Assembly (NCBI RefSeq): GCF_018614655.1
Contig: NZ_JAGGOG010000006.1
Coordinates: 153,653 to 217,652 of the forward strand
Length of the DNA: 64,000 nt
Direction of reading: 5' to 3'
Source: Pseudomonas fluorescens
Lineage (GTDB): Bacteria; Pseudomonadota; Gammaproteobacteria; Pseudomonadales; Pseudomonadaceae
Shown one piece after another: positions 16,080 to 25,246 of this stretch. The number at the start of each line of letters is the position of its first letter. Positions within the stretch are counted from its first letter, which is position 1. A model generated the notes under the pieces. It was given only the letters and a program-made list of their open reading frames with translations, did not search any database and had not been told where the DNA came from. Position numbers and translations under genes: made by a program.

Positions 16080-18179
16080 TCAAGCCTGGGCGAGGCGGAT
16101 CAACGCATCGACCGCCGTGGCGCCCCGGGCATTGACCAGCAGTGGGTTGACATCCAGCTCCAGCAACCGCCCGGCATTGGCGCAGGCGTAATCGGCCACG
16201 GCGCGAATCGCCGCCACCAGGGCCTCCATATCGGCCACTTCACGACCGCGGAAGCCTTGCAGCAACGCGGCGCTGCGCAGGCTCAACAAGGCATTGCGAA
16301 TGGCATCGTCGGTGGTGGGCAACAACAGGCTGCGACTGTCCTTGAGCAACTCCACCAGAATCCCGCCGGCACCGATCACCAACGCCAGGCCGAAGTCGCT
16401 TTCACGCTTGATGCCCACGATCAGCTCGGCCAAGGGTGGCGTGGCCATGGTTTCCAGCAGCAGTTGATCGAATGCCACACCTGGCGCGTAGGCGGTAATC
16501 TGCACACGCATGTGCGCCAGGGCCGCCGTCAGCGCCTGAGCGTCCCGCAGGTTCAACGCCACGGCACCCGCCTCGGTTTTGTGCGGCAGCTCGGTGCTGA
16601 CCGCCTTGAGCACCAGCGGATAGCCCAACGTCAACGCGTCGGCAATCGCGTGCTCGGGGGTACTGAGGATGCCGGTCGGTGTGGTGAGACCAAACGCGCG
16701 CAGGGCTTGTTTGGAATCCCATTCATTGAGGGCAAACCCAGGGTCCTGAAGGGCTTGCGGGCACAGCGGAATCAAGGCTGATTCACCCCGCGCCAACAAG
16801 ACGCGGCGGTTGCTCTGGTAGTTGGCAATTCGGCCCCAGGCCGCCAGCGCGTCCTCCACGCCTTGCAAGGCGGCGACGCCCTGGGCGTGCAGGCGTTCAC
16901 GGGCATGGGCTGGCAGCAGCTCCGGAAACGCCGAGGTGACAAAACCGGTCTTGCCATGGCGCACCAATGCACTGCAAAACAGCTCCAGCAGCAAGTCGCA
17001 CTCCTTACGCTCGCCGGTAAACTCTGCCGGGTAGTCGAGCACCAACATGGCGGCATCGGCGTCCGTGCGCAGCGCCGTGTCAAGCATGGCGTTCAGCGCT
17101 TCGCGGTTGCCCCAGATGGCCGTGGTGAAGTCCAGTGGGTTGACCAGGTTGGCGTAGCTGGGCAGCACCTGCGCCAGCTCCTCACGCTGACCGGCATCCA
17201 GCTTCGGCAGGCCCAGGTTGTTGCGTTCGGCATAGTCGGCAATCAACCCGGCATCGCCGCCGGAACAGGCCAGCGCGATCAGGTGATTGCCCGCCGGCAA
17301 GTTGCCGCAAGCCGCGGCTTTCAGGGTTTCGACAAAACTTACCGGCCCACTGACGCGGATCACGCCAAGGCGGGCAAAGAGGCTGTCGTACAGCACATCA
17401 GAGCCGGACAACGAACTGGTGTGACTCAGGGCCAACTGCGCGCCGATCTGCGATACGCCGGTTTTCAGAGCGATGATCGGGATGCCTTTTACCAGAGCCT
17501 TGTGGGCGGCCCGGGCAAATCCAGGAACGTTCTTCAATCCTTCCAGGTGCAGGCCGATAGCCGTGACCCGTGGTTCATCCAGCAGCACATCCATCAGCTC
17601 CGCGACGCCCAACTGCGCTTGGTTACCCACCGACGCCATATAGGCCACCGGCAACGAGCGGTCGCTCATCGACAGGTTGTAGGCGAAGTTGCCGCTCTGG
17701 GTCAGTACCGCCACGCCCTTCTCGACCGGCTTGCCGCCATGGGCCACCGGCCACAGCGCAGAACTGTGCAGATAGTCCAGCAGGCCGTAGCAGTTGGGGC
17801 CCAACAGCGCCATATCACCGGCCGCCTTGAGCAACTGATCTTGCAGGGCCTGGCCCTCGGCACCGGTCTCGGCAAACCCGGAGGCGTAGCAAATGGCGCC
17901 ACCGGTGCCGATGGCGGCCAGCTCGGCGACACAGGTCAAGGTCAGCTCGCGATTGGTGGCGATAAATACCGCGTCCGGGCCACAGGGCAGATCGGCGATG
18001 CGGCGTACACAGGGAATGCCGTCGAGGTGGTCATGCTGGGGGTTGACCAGCCACATCTGGCCTTCAAAGCCACCGTCGGCGCAGCGTTTGAGCGCGCGCG
18101 CCATGCTGCGTCCGCCAACGAAAGCCAGGTGACGAGGCGCCAGCAAGCGCTTGAGGTTGTCGCGAATAGCCTGGGACAT
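16080..18179 (-). CDS. Acetate--CoA ligase family protein (ADP-forming type)
   Basis: This 699-residue protein has the ADP-forming acyl-CoA synthetase layout in one chain: a CoA-binding Rossmann domain (residues about 10-130), succinyl-CoA-ligase-like domains with the phosphorylated-His region near 255 (ALSHTSSLSGSD), and a C-terminal ATP-grasp domain (from about 480, GYPLVLKAVSTELPHKTEAG and LIVGIKRESDFG). It should convert an acyl-CoA to acid with ATP formation, or the reverse. It lies 18 bp after the acyl-CoA dehydrogenase gene in one operon. The acyl substrate is not evident. Confidence 0.85.
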   Translation of the reverse strand: MSQAIRDNLKRLLAPRHLAFVGGRSMARALKRCADGGFEGQMWLVNPQHDHLDGIPCVRRIADLPCGPDAVFIATNRELTLTCVAELAAIGTGGAICYASGFAETGAEGQALQDQLLKAAGDMALLGPNCYGLLDYLHSSALWPVAHGGKPVEKGVAVLTQSGNFAYNLSMSDRSLPVAYMASVGNQAQLGVAELMDVLLDEPRVTAIGLHLEGLKNVPGFARAAHKALVKGIPIIALKTGVSQIGAQLALSHTSSLSGSDVLYDSLFARLGVIRVSGPVSFVETLKAAACGNLPAGNHLIALACSGGDAGLIADYAERNNLGLPKLDAGQREELAQVLPSYANLVNPLDFTTAIWGNREALNAMLDTALRTDADAAMLVLDYPAEFTGERKECDLLLELFCSALVRHGKTGFVTSAFPELLPAHARERLHAQGVAALQGVEDALAAWGRIANYQSNRRVLLARGESALIPLCPQALQDPGFALNEWDSKQALRAFGLTTPTGILSTPEHAIADALTLGYPLVLKAVSTELPHKTEAGAVALNLRDAQALTAALAHMRVQITAYAPGVAFDQLLLETMATPPLAELIVGIKRESDFGLALVIGAGGILVELLKDSRSLLLPTTDDAIRNALLSLRSAALLQGFRGREVADMEALVAAIRAVADYACANAGRLLELDVNPLLVNARGATAVDALIRLAQA

Positions 18180-18197
18180 GAGCGTTCTCCGACCGGA

Positions 18198-19358
18198 TCA
18201 GCGCAACAGGGGCCGCAACAGTTCGCGGGCGATGATATGGCGCTGGATCTCCGAGGTGCCTTCCCAGATCCGCTCGATCCGCGCGTTGCGCCAGATGCGC
18301 TCCACCGGCCCTTCGTCCATCAAGCCCATACCGCCGAAAATCTGTACCGCCTCGTCGGCCACCTTGCCCAGGGTTTCACTGGCAAACAGCTTGGCCATAC
18401 CGGCTTCGCCGTCGGTCATGCTGCCCTGGTCCATTTTCCAGGCGGTGTGCAGGGTCAAGAGTTCGGCGGCGCGGATCTGCGTGGCCATGTCGGCGAGCTT
18501 GAATGACACGCCTTGGTAGGTACCGATGGGCTGGCCGAACTGCTTGCGGTCCGCCGCCCATTGCAGCGATACATCCAGCGCCCGCTGGGCCTGGCCGACG
18601 CAGTTGGCGGCGACCATTACTCGGCCGGCGGTCAGCCAGGCGTTGGCCACGTCCCAACCTTTGCCCACCTCGCCAAGGACCTTGGACGCCGGCACGCGGC
18701 AGTCATCGAAGAACATTTCGTAGGTGTGGTAACCGCGGTTGCTCACGCACTTGGGGCCACGGCGGATGGTCATGCCGGGCGTGCCGCGGTCCACCAGGAA
18801 CGAGGTGACAGCGTTGCGTGGGCGGCCATTGTGTTCGTAGGTGTCGGTAACGGCGAATACGATTGCGAAGTCCGCATGCCCGGCATGGCTGATGAAGTGT
18901 TTGCTGCCGTTGAGCACAAAATCATCGCCACTGCGTACGGCACGGGTCTTGATGGCGTTGGCGTCGGAACCGGCGCCGGGTTCGGTGAGGGCAAAGCAGT
19001 CGATTTTCTTGCCCTGTACGCAGGGCAACAGGTACTCGCCTATCTGCGCGCCGGTACAGGCCATGAGGATTTTCGAGGGCCTTGCGACAAACACATGCAA
19101 CGCCCAGGACACCTTGGACAACTCCCGTTCGATCAGCGCCTGGGACAGGTAATCCAGGCCACCACCGCCGACCTCCTCGGGCATGTTGAAGGCATAGAAA
19201 CCGGCGGCGATGGCCTTGTCACGAATCTGCGCGGCCAGCTGCGGCGAAACCTCATCGGCGCGGTCCACAGCCTCCTCGTGGGGCAACAATTCCTTGGCAA
19301 CAAAACTACGTACCGCGTCCACCAACATGTCTTGTTCTTGGCTGAGTTGGAAATTCAT
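18198..19358 (-). CDS. Acyl-CoA dehydrogenase
   Basis: This 386-residue flavoprotein introduces a 2,3 double bond into an acyl-CoA. Landmarks are the N-terminal helical domain (MNFQLSQEQDMLVDAVRSF), the FAD-binding segment FALTEPGAGSDANAIKT, the middle beta-domain, and the C-terminal VQIFGGMGLMDEGPVERIWR and IERIWEGTSEIQRHIIAREL, the usual catalytic-end region. The ATG at 19358 opens the conserved N-terminus; the frame continues upstream without family sequence and through the REPIN, so longer starts are unlikely. It sits between the hydratase and the acyl-CoA synthetase genes. Confidence 0.9.
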   Translation of the reverse strand: MNFQLSQEQDMLVDAVRSFVAKELLPHEEAVDRADEVSPQLAAQIRDKAIAAGFYAFNMPEEVGGGGLDYLSQALIERELSKVSWALHVFVARPSKILMACTGAQIGEYLLPCVQGKKIDCFALTEPGAGSDANAIKTRAVRSGDDFVLNGSKHFISHAGHADFAIVFAVTDTYEHNGRPRNAVTSFLVDRGTPGMTIRRGPKCVSNRGYHTYEMFFDDCRVPASKVLGEVGKGWDVANAWLTAGRVMVAANCVGQAQRALDVSLQWAADRKQFGQPIGTYQGVSFKLADMATQIRAAELLTLHTAWKMDQGSMTDGEAGMAKLFASETLGKVADEAVQIFGGMGLMDEGPVERIWRNARIERIWEGTSEIQRHIIARELLRPLLR

Positions 19359-19393
19359 GGCGCTACCTGTTGATCGTTCAGGGGTGTTGTTTT

Positions 19394-19492
19394 TGTAGGA
19401 GCGAGCGTGCTCGCGAAAAACGCAAGGGCACCGCGTTAAATCAGAAGCTGCGTGCCATCGTTGATGTCCTTCGCGAGCACGCTCGCGCCTAC
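19394..19492. repeat. REPIN (paired inverted REP elements)
   Basis: Two inverted copies of a Pseudomonas REP sequence face each other. GTAGGAGCGAGCGTGCTCGC begins at 19395 and its complement, GCGAGCACGCTCGCGCCTAC, ends at 19492. About 50 bp of unrelated spacer lie between them. It occupies the gap between the hydratase and dehydrogenase genes. The right arm contains the stop codon of the hydratase gene (19489-19491). In transcripts it can fold into a long hairpin that may modulate expression across the operon. Confidence 0.9.
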
Positions 19493-20280
19493 CTTCCGGA
19501 GAAATTCGCTGGGCGCTTTTCCACCGAGGCGCGCAGCGCTTCAGCACCGTCCGCGCTGCGTCCGCACAACAAGCCTGCGGCCAGTTCGGCCTGGAGCTGC
19601 TCGGGCAGGCTGCGCTGGGCACCTTCGCGAATCAGGGTTTTGGTCTGGGCGAACGCGAAGGTCGGGCCGTTGGCCAGGCGAGTGGCCAATTCGACGGTGT
19701 GGGCCACCAATTGATCATCGGCGACCACTTCGCCGACGAGCCCGGCGGCGAGCGCGCGGTCGGCGTTCCACAGTTCGTCGAGGAACAGCAGGCGCTTGGC
19801 TTGTTCGCTGCCGATCAGGCGTGGCAGATGCCAGCTGGCACCGGCGTCCGGCGAGTACGCCATGCTGGTGTAGCCCGCCTTGAAACGTGCCGATTGAGCG
19901 GCTATTCGCAGGTCACAGCACAGGGTCAAGTCCATGCCTGCACCGACGGCAGTGCCGTTGATGGCAGCAATGGTGGGCTTGTCGAGGGTATGTAAACGAG
20001 TCATCAGGGCGTGGGCCGTTTCGGTCCAACCATAGCTTTCGAGGGCACCACGGGCCTCGGCTTCGGCCCATTCGGCGAGGTCGGCGCCGGCACAGAAGCT
20101 GCGACCGCTGCCGGTCAGCACCACGACGCGCACGGCCGGATCGCTATTGAAACCGTCAAGCAAAGCATGCAGGTACTTGAGGGTCGGAATGTCCAGGGCA
20201 TTGCGCTGGGCACTGCGATTGAGGGTGATCCAGGCAGCGCCTGCTTGCACCTGAGTGAGCACGGACACGTCGGTAGTCAT
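19489..20280 (-). CDS. Enoyl-CoA hydratase/isomerase family protein
   Basis: This 263-residue crotonase-fold enzyme has the oxyanion-hole segments SGRSFCAGADLAE near residue 60 and AAINGTAVGAGMDLTLCCDL near 105. The catalytic-region Asp/Glu positions lie in YSPDAGASWHLPRLIG. It would hydrate or isomerise an enoyl-CoA made by the neighbouring dehydrogenase. It is the first gene of the catabolic operon, 146 bp downstream of the TetR gene. Its stop codon lies inside a REP arm, so the last residues (NFSGR) are set by the repeat boundary. Confidence 0.87.
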   Translation of the reverse strand: MTTDVSVLTQVQAGAAWITLNRSAQRNALDIPTLKYLHALLDGFNSDPAVRVVVLTGSGRSFCAGADLAEWAEAEARGALESYGWTETAHALMTRLHTLDKPTIAAINGTAVGAGMDLTLCCDLRIAAQSARFKAGYTSMAYSPDAGASWHLPRLIGSEQAKRLLFLDELWNADRALAAGLVGEVVADDQLVAHTVELATRLANGPTFAFAQTKTLIREGAQRSLPEQLQAELAAGLLCGRSADGAEALRASVEKRPANFSGR

Positions 20281-20426
20281 GGGATCCTCGAATTATTTTA
20301 ATTGGCTTGAGGGGTGCGACACGGGGCGATACTAAACGAGTGTTCAGCAAGGAGGCAATCGGCAAGATGCAAATTTTTTAGCAAGGGGATGCCAGCCTGA
20401 ACATTGCGTCCAGGCGGCGAAAGAAT

Positions 20427-21065
20427 TCAGGGTTTGATCTGAAAGCGCTGACGACCACCGGCTTGCAAGCCGTCGACCCAGGCTTCGCAAATCTGGATGC
20501 CCTGTTCCGGAGTAAAGGTGCCAGGGTTGAGCCCCGACTCCAGCCACAAGCCATCGAGCAAGGCACTCAAACCAATGGCCGCCAGGTCAGAGTCGAAGTG
20601 CTCCCAGCCCTCCTCCTCGGCCATGTCCGCCAAGGCCGAGCGCATGATGGTGCGGTACTCGCCATAGGAGTGTTCGTGAGCCTGATTGATCGCCGGTGCC
20701 GTCTTGACCGCGCCCCAGAACGCCAGCCAGGCGTCCAGCAGTTGCGGGTCGAGCAATTCGGCGGAAAACGAGCCGCGAAAAAACGCCGACAACCGCTCCC
20801 GTGGGCTGGGGGGTGCCTTGGCCATGGCCTCGCGCAACAGGTCCATGACCTGCCCGGTGATGGACCGATATGCCTCGGCCACCAGTTCATCCTTGCCGGA
20901 ATAGTGATGACTGATCAGCCCCACCGAAACCCCGGCCTCAGCGCTGATCTTGCGGATCGACGCCCCCTGGAAGCCATGGCGCTTGAGGCACACCAGCGTC
21001 GCCTGGACCAGATTGGCCTTGCGCAACTCCGGTTCCATGCGGGAGAAACGGGATTCCTGGGTCAT
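20427..21065 (-). CDS. TetR/AcrR regulator, BetI-like
   Basis: This 212-residue regulator has an N-terminal helix-turn-helix (GASIRKISAEAGVSVGLISH then HYSGKDELVAEAY) and a C-terminal ligand domain of the BetI type. That subfamily senses small metabolites and represses adjacent catabolic genes. It lies immediately upstream of the hydratase-to-decarboxylase operon, on the same strand, and is the best candidate to regulate it. I did not locate its operator; the 146-bp gap to the hydratase gene and the 68-bp gap to the aldolase gene are the places to look. Confidence 0.85.
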   Translation of the reverse strand: MTQESRFSRMEPELRKANLVQATLVCLKRHGFQGASIRKISAEAGVSVGLISHHYSGKDELVAEAYRSITGQVMDLLREAMAKAPPSPRERLSAFFRGSFSAELLDPQLLDAWLAFWGAVKTAPAINQAHEHSYGEYRTIMRSALADMAEEEGWEHFDSDLAAIGLSALLDGLWLESGLNPGTFTPEQGIQICEAWVDGLQAGGRQRFQIKP

Positions 21066-21133
21066 GAAGCGATTTCCTTGGGCTGAGTCGGCTGCCCGAC
21101 TCTACAGCAACCGCGACCCGTGATTAAACCTTC

Positions 21134-21892
21134 TCAGGCCCGGAAACCCGGCGACACGCGATCCAGCAAACGCAGTAACGCGGCCCAGGCCAGTTGCATG
21201 GCATCCGGGTCGGTCAATTCTCCCTCCTCCAACGGCCGACCGGGGTCATTGAATTGCCGTTCGGTGTACTCGCATACATCCGCCGACGGCAGGATCAGCT
21301 TGCCGCAGGCTTGGGCGGCGATCTGAATATCACAGGCCTTGTCCAGGTAATACATGCGCAGGAACGCCTGGCTGACGGTCTCGCCCACGGTCAGCAAACC
21401 GTGGTTGCGCAACATCAACACCGGCTTGTCCCCCAGGTCTCGAACCAGACGTTGTTGCTCGTCGAGGTCCAGGGCTACGCCTTCGTAGTCGTGGTAGGCG
21501 ACCTTGCCATAGAACTCCATGGATATCTGGTTCACCGGCAACAATCCACACTCCAGCGCTGCCACCGCGCACCCGGCCCGCGTGTGGGTATGCAGCACGC
21601 ATTGGGCGTCTTCCCGCGCGCCGTGAATGGCGCTGTGAATCACAAAACCTGCCGGGTTGACGGCATACGGTGAAGCCTCCACCGCGCGTCCATCGAGGCC
21701 GATTTTCACCAGGCTGGACGCGGTGATCTCATCGAACATCAGCCCATAAGGGTTGATCAGGAAGTGATGCTCCGGCCCCGGAATACGCACCGATACATGA
21801 GTGAAGATCAGATCGCTCATTCGAAAGTGCGCGATCAGCCGGTAACAAGCGGCAAGCTCTTCGCGCAGTTTTTGCTCGGTGGAGTGAGTCAT
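21134..21892 (-). CDS. Class II aldolase/adducin family protein
   Basis: This 252-residue protein has the zinc-binding aldolase II fold: the ligand motif HTHTRAG near residue 110, a glycine-rich NPYGLMFDEITASSLVKI region, and NHGLLTVG near 180. Members are aldolases, epimerases or decarboxylases, and the substrate cannot be read off. The ATG at 21892 is preceded by GGAG at good spacing; upstream in-frame starts lack family sequence. It is divergent from the flavin reductase gene, and the 130-bp AT-rich gap (21893-22022) should hold both promoters. Confidence 0.82.
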   Translation of the reverse strand: MTHSTEQKLREELAACYRLIAHFRMSDLIFTHVSVRIPGPEHHFLINPYGLMFDEITASSLVKIGLDGRAVEASPYAVNPAGFVIHSAIHGAREDAQCVLHTHTRAGCAVAALECGLLPVNQISMEFYGKVAYHDYEGVALDLDEQQRLVRDLGDKPVLMLRNHGLLTVGETVSQAFLRMYYLDKACDIQIAAQACGKLILPSADVCEYTERQFNDPGRPLEEGELTDPDAMQLAWAALLRLLDRVSPGFRA

Positions 21893-22022
21893 TTTTATGC
21901 TCCATGGGGTTGGGGGATGGCCGACGCTAATCCAGGCACCAGTAAAAAAACAAGTTGATTTTTTACTGGCACTGACCTCTTTATAGAAAAATAACAATAA
22001 CAGCGCCTGGAGTATCCGCACC

Positions 22023-23978
22023 ATGTCGCACCCGGCTTTCGCGCACCTGTTTGAACCGCTTTCGCTGCGGGGCAAGCACCTGAAAAACCGCATCATGTCC
22101 AGCGGGCATGACACCTCGATGCCCACCGATAATCGGGTGAATGCACAGCTGATCGCTTATCACCGGGCACGGGCCGAAGGCGGTGTCGGGCTGATTGTGT
22201 TGCAGGTCGCGGGCGTCCACGACAGTGCCCGCTATACCTCCCACGTGCTGATGGCCACCGACGACAGCTGCATTGAGGGTTACCGAACACTGGCCGAGAC
22301 CTGCCACGCCCATGGCACCGTGGTGCTGTCACAAATCTTCCATCCCGGACGGGAAATCATGGAGTCGGCCGACGGGTTGCTGGCGGTGGCCTACTCGGCG
22401 TCCGGGGTGCCTAATGAGCGGTTCCGGGTGATGCCCCGGGCCCTTGATCAGCCGATGATCGATGAGATTGTCGCGGGTTACGGCGCAGCCGCCAGGCGTC
22501 TGTATCAGGCCGGGATCGACGGCGTGGAAGTGGTCGCCAGCCATGGGTATCTGCCGGCGCAGTTTCTCAATCCCCGGGTCAATCGCCGCACCGACGACTA
22601 CAACGGCGAGCTGGATCAGCGGCTGCGTTTCCTGCGGGAAATCATCGCCGCCGTGCGTGCCGAAACCGATGAGCACTTCATCATCGGCCTGCGTATTTCT
22701 GCCGATGAGCGCGACCCTGAAGGCTTGACCGAGGACGAGTCGCTGCCCGCCGTGCAAAGCCTGCAAGCGCAACTCGACTATGTGCACATCGTCGCCGGCA
22801 CTTCCGCGTCCCTTGGCGGTGCGATCCACATCGTGCCGCCCATGGCGATCGCCCCGGCGTACCTGGCCGCAGAAGGTGCGACGTTCAAGGCCAGCCTGTC
22901 GATTCCGTTGTTTGTCACCGGGCGGATCAACCAGCCCCAGGAAGCCGAACTGATGCTGGCCCGGGGACAAGCCGATGTCTGCGGCATGACCCGTGCGCTG
23001 ATCTGCGACCCGCAAATGCCCAACAAGACCCACACCGGACACGCCGAGGATGTGCGGGCCTGCATTGCCTGCAATCAGGCCTGCATCGGTCATTTCCACA
23101 AGGGGCTGCCCATCTCGTGCATCCAGCACCCTGAAACCGGGCGGGAATTGCAATTCGGCCATCTGCAGCACACTTCGCGACGCAAGCGCATTCTGGTGGC
23201 CGGTGGCGGCCCGGCGGGGATGAAAGCGGCGGCAGTGGCAGCGCAACGAGGGCATGACGTCACCTTGTATGAAGCCTGTGCGCAACTCGGCGGGCAGGTG
23301 TTACTGGCGCAGTTGCTGCCACGGCGCAGCGAATTCGGCGGCGCCAGCACTAACCTGCAGCGCGAGATGGCATTGGCCGGGGTGCGGGTGGTGCGCAATA
23401 CCCGTGTCGACCGTGCGCTGGTGGAACAGGAGCAACCCGACCTGGTGATCATCGCCACCGGCGCCGAGCCTTACTGGCCGACCTTCGAACGCGGTGGCGA
23501 GTTGCAGGTGGTGGATGCCTGGCAGGTGTTGCGCGATGAGGTCCCGCTGGGCCGCTCAGTGGTAGTGGTCGATTGGCGCTGCGACTGGATCGGACCGGGC
23601 ATCGCCGAACGCCTGGTACGCGCAGGTCACACGGTGCAACTGGCGGTCAACGGCACTCATTGCGGGGAGAATCTGCCGTTGTACGTACGTGATCAACTGG
23701 CCGGCGAGCTGCACCGCCTGGGCATCCCGATCATCCCTTACGCCCGGCTGTATGGCTGCGATGACACCACTGTCTACCTGCAACACACCGCCAGCGGCGA
23801 GCCGATGCTACTGGAAAATATCGACACCCTGGTGCTTTGCCAAGGGCACCAGCCGGTGGATACTCTCGGCGCTGAACTGGAAGGTTGGGTGGAATTTCGG
23901 CGCATCGGCGACTGCCTGGCACCGCGCACCGCCGAAGAGGCGATTTATGAAGGACTCAAGGTGGCATGGGAAATATGA
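22023..23978 (+). CDS. FMN/FAD Fe-S oxidoreductase (FadH/OYE type)
   Basis: This 651-residue enzyme matches 2,4-dienoyl-CoA reductase and trimethylamine dehydrogenase. It has an N-terminal FMN-binding TIM barrel (from SLRGKHLKNRIMSSGHD, with the active-site region ASHGYLPAQFLNPRVNRRTD), a 4Fe-4S cluster at CIACNQACIG plus the Cys in PISCIQHP, and a C-terminal NAD(P)/FAD domain starting RILVAGGGPAGMKAA. The Cys spacing CxxCx3C...C fits the cluster. The next gene, a cupin regulator, begins directly after its stop. The physiological substrate is unknown. Confidence 0.86.
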   Translation: MSHPAFAHLFEPLSLRGKHLKNRIMSSGHDTSMPTDNRVNAQLIAYHRARAEGGVGLIVLQVAGVHDSARYTSHVLMATDDSCIEGYRTLAETCHAHGTVVLSQIFHPGREIMESADGLLAVAYSASGVPNERFRVMPRALDQPMIDEIVAGYGAAARRLYQAGIDGVEVVASHGYLPAQFLNPRVNRRTDDYNGELDQRLRFLREIIAAVRAETDEHFIIGLRISADERDPEGLTEDESLPAVQSLQAQLDYVHIVAGTSASLGGAIHIVPPMAIAPAYLAAEGATFKASLSIPLFVTGRINQPQEAELMLARGQADVCGMTRALICDPQMPNKTHTGHAEDVRACIACNQACIGHFHKGLPISCIQHPETGRELQFGHLQHTSRRKRILVAGGGPAGMKAAAVAAQRGHDVTLYEACAQLGGQVLLAQLLPRRSEFGGASTNLQREMALAGVRVVRNTRVDRALVEQEQPDLVIIATGAEPYWPTFERGGELQVVDAWQVLRDEVPLGRSVVVVDWRCDWIGPGIAERLVRAGHTVQLAVNGTHCGENLPLYVRDQLAGELHRLGIPIIPYARLYGCDDTTVYLQHTASGEPMLLENIDTLVLCQGHQPVDTLGAELEGWVEFRRIGDCLAPRTAEEAIYEGLKVAWEI

Positions 23979-24551
23979 ATGGCTAAAGACGAACCTCAGC
24001 AACTGTTCCTGGGCACACGGATCCGTGGCTTGCGCAAGGCGCGCGGGATGACGCTGACCGCCTTGGCGGATATGAGTGACCTGACTGCGGGCTACATCAG
24101 CCAGTTGGAACGCAACCTCGCCTACCCATCGATCCCGGCCCTGTTCAATATCGCCCGCAGCCTGGGGGTGACCATCCAGTGGTTCTTCGCCAGCGAAACC
24201 ATTGCGGCGCCGAACGACGAAGGTTACGTGGTGCGCAAACACAATCGCCAGAGCATTCGCTATGAAGACGGCATCGTCGATCAGTTGCTGACCCCCCTGC
24301 CCAACCATCAACTGGAAATGCTGCACTCATGCTTCCCGCCGGGGACCTATAGCCAGCAAAGCTACAGCCATGAAGGCGAAGAAGCCGGCTATGTGTTGAG
24401 CGGACGTTTTGAGTTGTGGGTGAGCGAGCGGCATTTCCAACTGGATGAAGGCGACAGTTTCAGTTTTCCCAGCAGTGAACCTCACCGTTATGGCAACCCC
24501 GGCAAGGCGGATACGGTGGTGATCTGGGTGATTACACCGCCGACGTTTTGA
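23979..24551 (+). CDS. XRE-cupin transcriptional regulator
   Basis: This 190-residue regulator has an N-terminal XRE helix-turn-helix (RIRGLRKARGMTLTALADMS with DLTAGYISQLERNLAYPSIP) and a C-terminal cupin barrel (EGEEAGYVLSGRFELWV and DSFSFPSSEPHRYGNPG). Relatives control amino-acid or polyamine catabolism and bind the effector in the cupin. Its ATG directly abuts the oxidoreductase stop (TGAATG), so it is translationally coupled and probably controls that gene and the divergent aldolase. Confidence 0.87.
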   Translation: MAKDEPQQLFLGTRIRGLRKARGMTLTALADMSDLTAGYISQLERNLAYPSIPALFNIARSLGVTIQWFFASETIAAPNDEGYVVRKHNRQSIRYEDGIVDQLLTPLPNHQLEMLHSCFPPGTYSQQSYSHEGEEAGYVLSGRFELWVSERHFQLDEGDSFSFPSSEPHRYGNPGKADTVVIWVITPPTF

Positions 24552-24567
24552 AGCGCCGGCGGTTTGC

Positions 24568-25215
24568 TCAGCGCTGCGTCGGAATCCGAATGTCCCCACC
24601 ACGGCACTGACTCTTGACACTCCTTGGGCAACCGGCGAATTCCAGGTCCTTGCTCAAGCACACCCGCACCTCCGACAACACTTTGCCCTTGCAGATCACC
24701 GCCAGCCCGTGACTCCGCATGGCTGGGTTGCTCTGGCGAAACAGCGTCTCGATGTCCTGGACATCGAGCGAATTCGGAACATTAAACGGTTGCAACTGCT
24801 CCGGGATATTGACCCTGCCCAGCGCGGCGTCGGCCTTGTCCAGATAGGACGACGCCTCGAGGCCACTGCAAGTGCCATGTTTGGACCACTCGTGTTTGAG
24901 CAGCTTCTGCGAAGGGAACAGCGTCGCGCCCTTGGCCAACTCCTCAGCCGACAACCTTGATTGCGGTGTGCAGGATGCCGGCCAGCCACCCCGTGCGTAC
25001 TGCGGCCACAAGCCATGCAGCACAAACCCGTAACCTTTACCTGAACACTGCTGATCTTCCGGATGGGTCAGGCAGAAGGTCGGCGACCAGGACAGTGACA
25101 ACACATAAAAATCAAAATCCCCCGCCTGCCCCTGCTGCCGAGAGGCTGCCGCAGCCCCCGTGGCCAAACTCGCCAACACCAGCCACACGGCAATCCAGGC
25201 TGCTCTGTATTTCAT
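24568..25215 (-). CDS. Ribonuclease T2 family protein, periplasmic
   Basis: This 215-residue secreted RNase has a signal peptide (WIAVWLVLASLATGAAAA) and both T2 catalytic blocks: CAS1 as FVLHGLWPQYARGG and CAS2 as LLKHEWSKHGTCSG, supplying the two His and the Glu/Lys. Six or more cysteines outside the signal peptide fit disulfide bonding. In bacteria such enzymes degrade RNA in the periplasm. It converges on the cupin regulator gene, with a 16-bp gap. Confidence 0.9.
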   Translation of the reverse strand: MKYRAAWIAVWLVLASLATGAAAASRQQGQAGDFDFYVLSLSWSPTFCLTHPEDQQCSGKGYGFVLHGLWPQYARGGWPASCTPQSRLSAEELAKGATLFPSQKLLKHEWSKHGTCSGLEASSYLDKADAALGRVNIPEQLQPFNVPNSLDVQDIETLFRQSNPAMRSHGLAVICKGKVLSEVRVCLSKDLEFAGCPRSVKSQCRGGDIRIPTQR

Positions 25216-25246
25216 CCGTCTATTCCTTGAAAAAAGTGTTCTGCCG

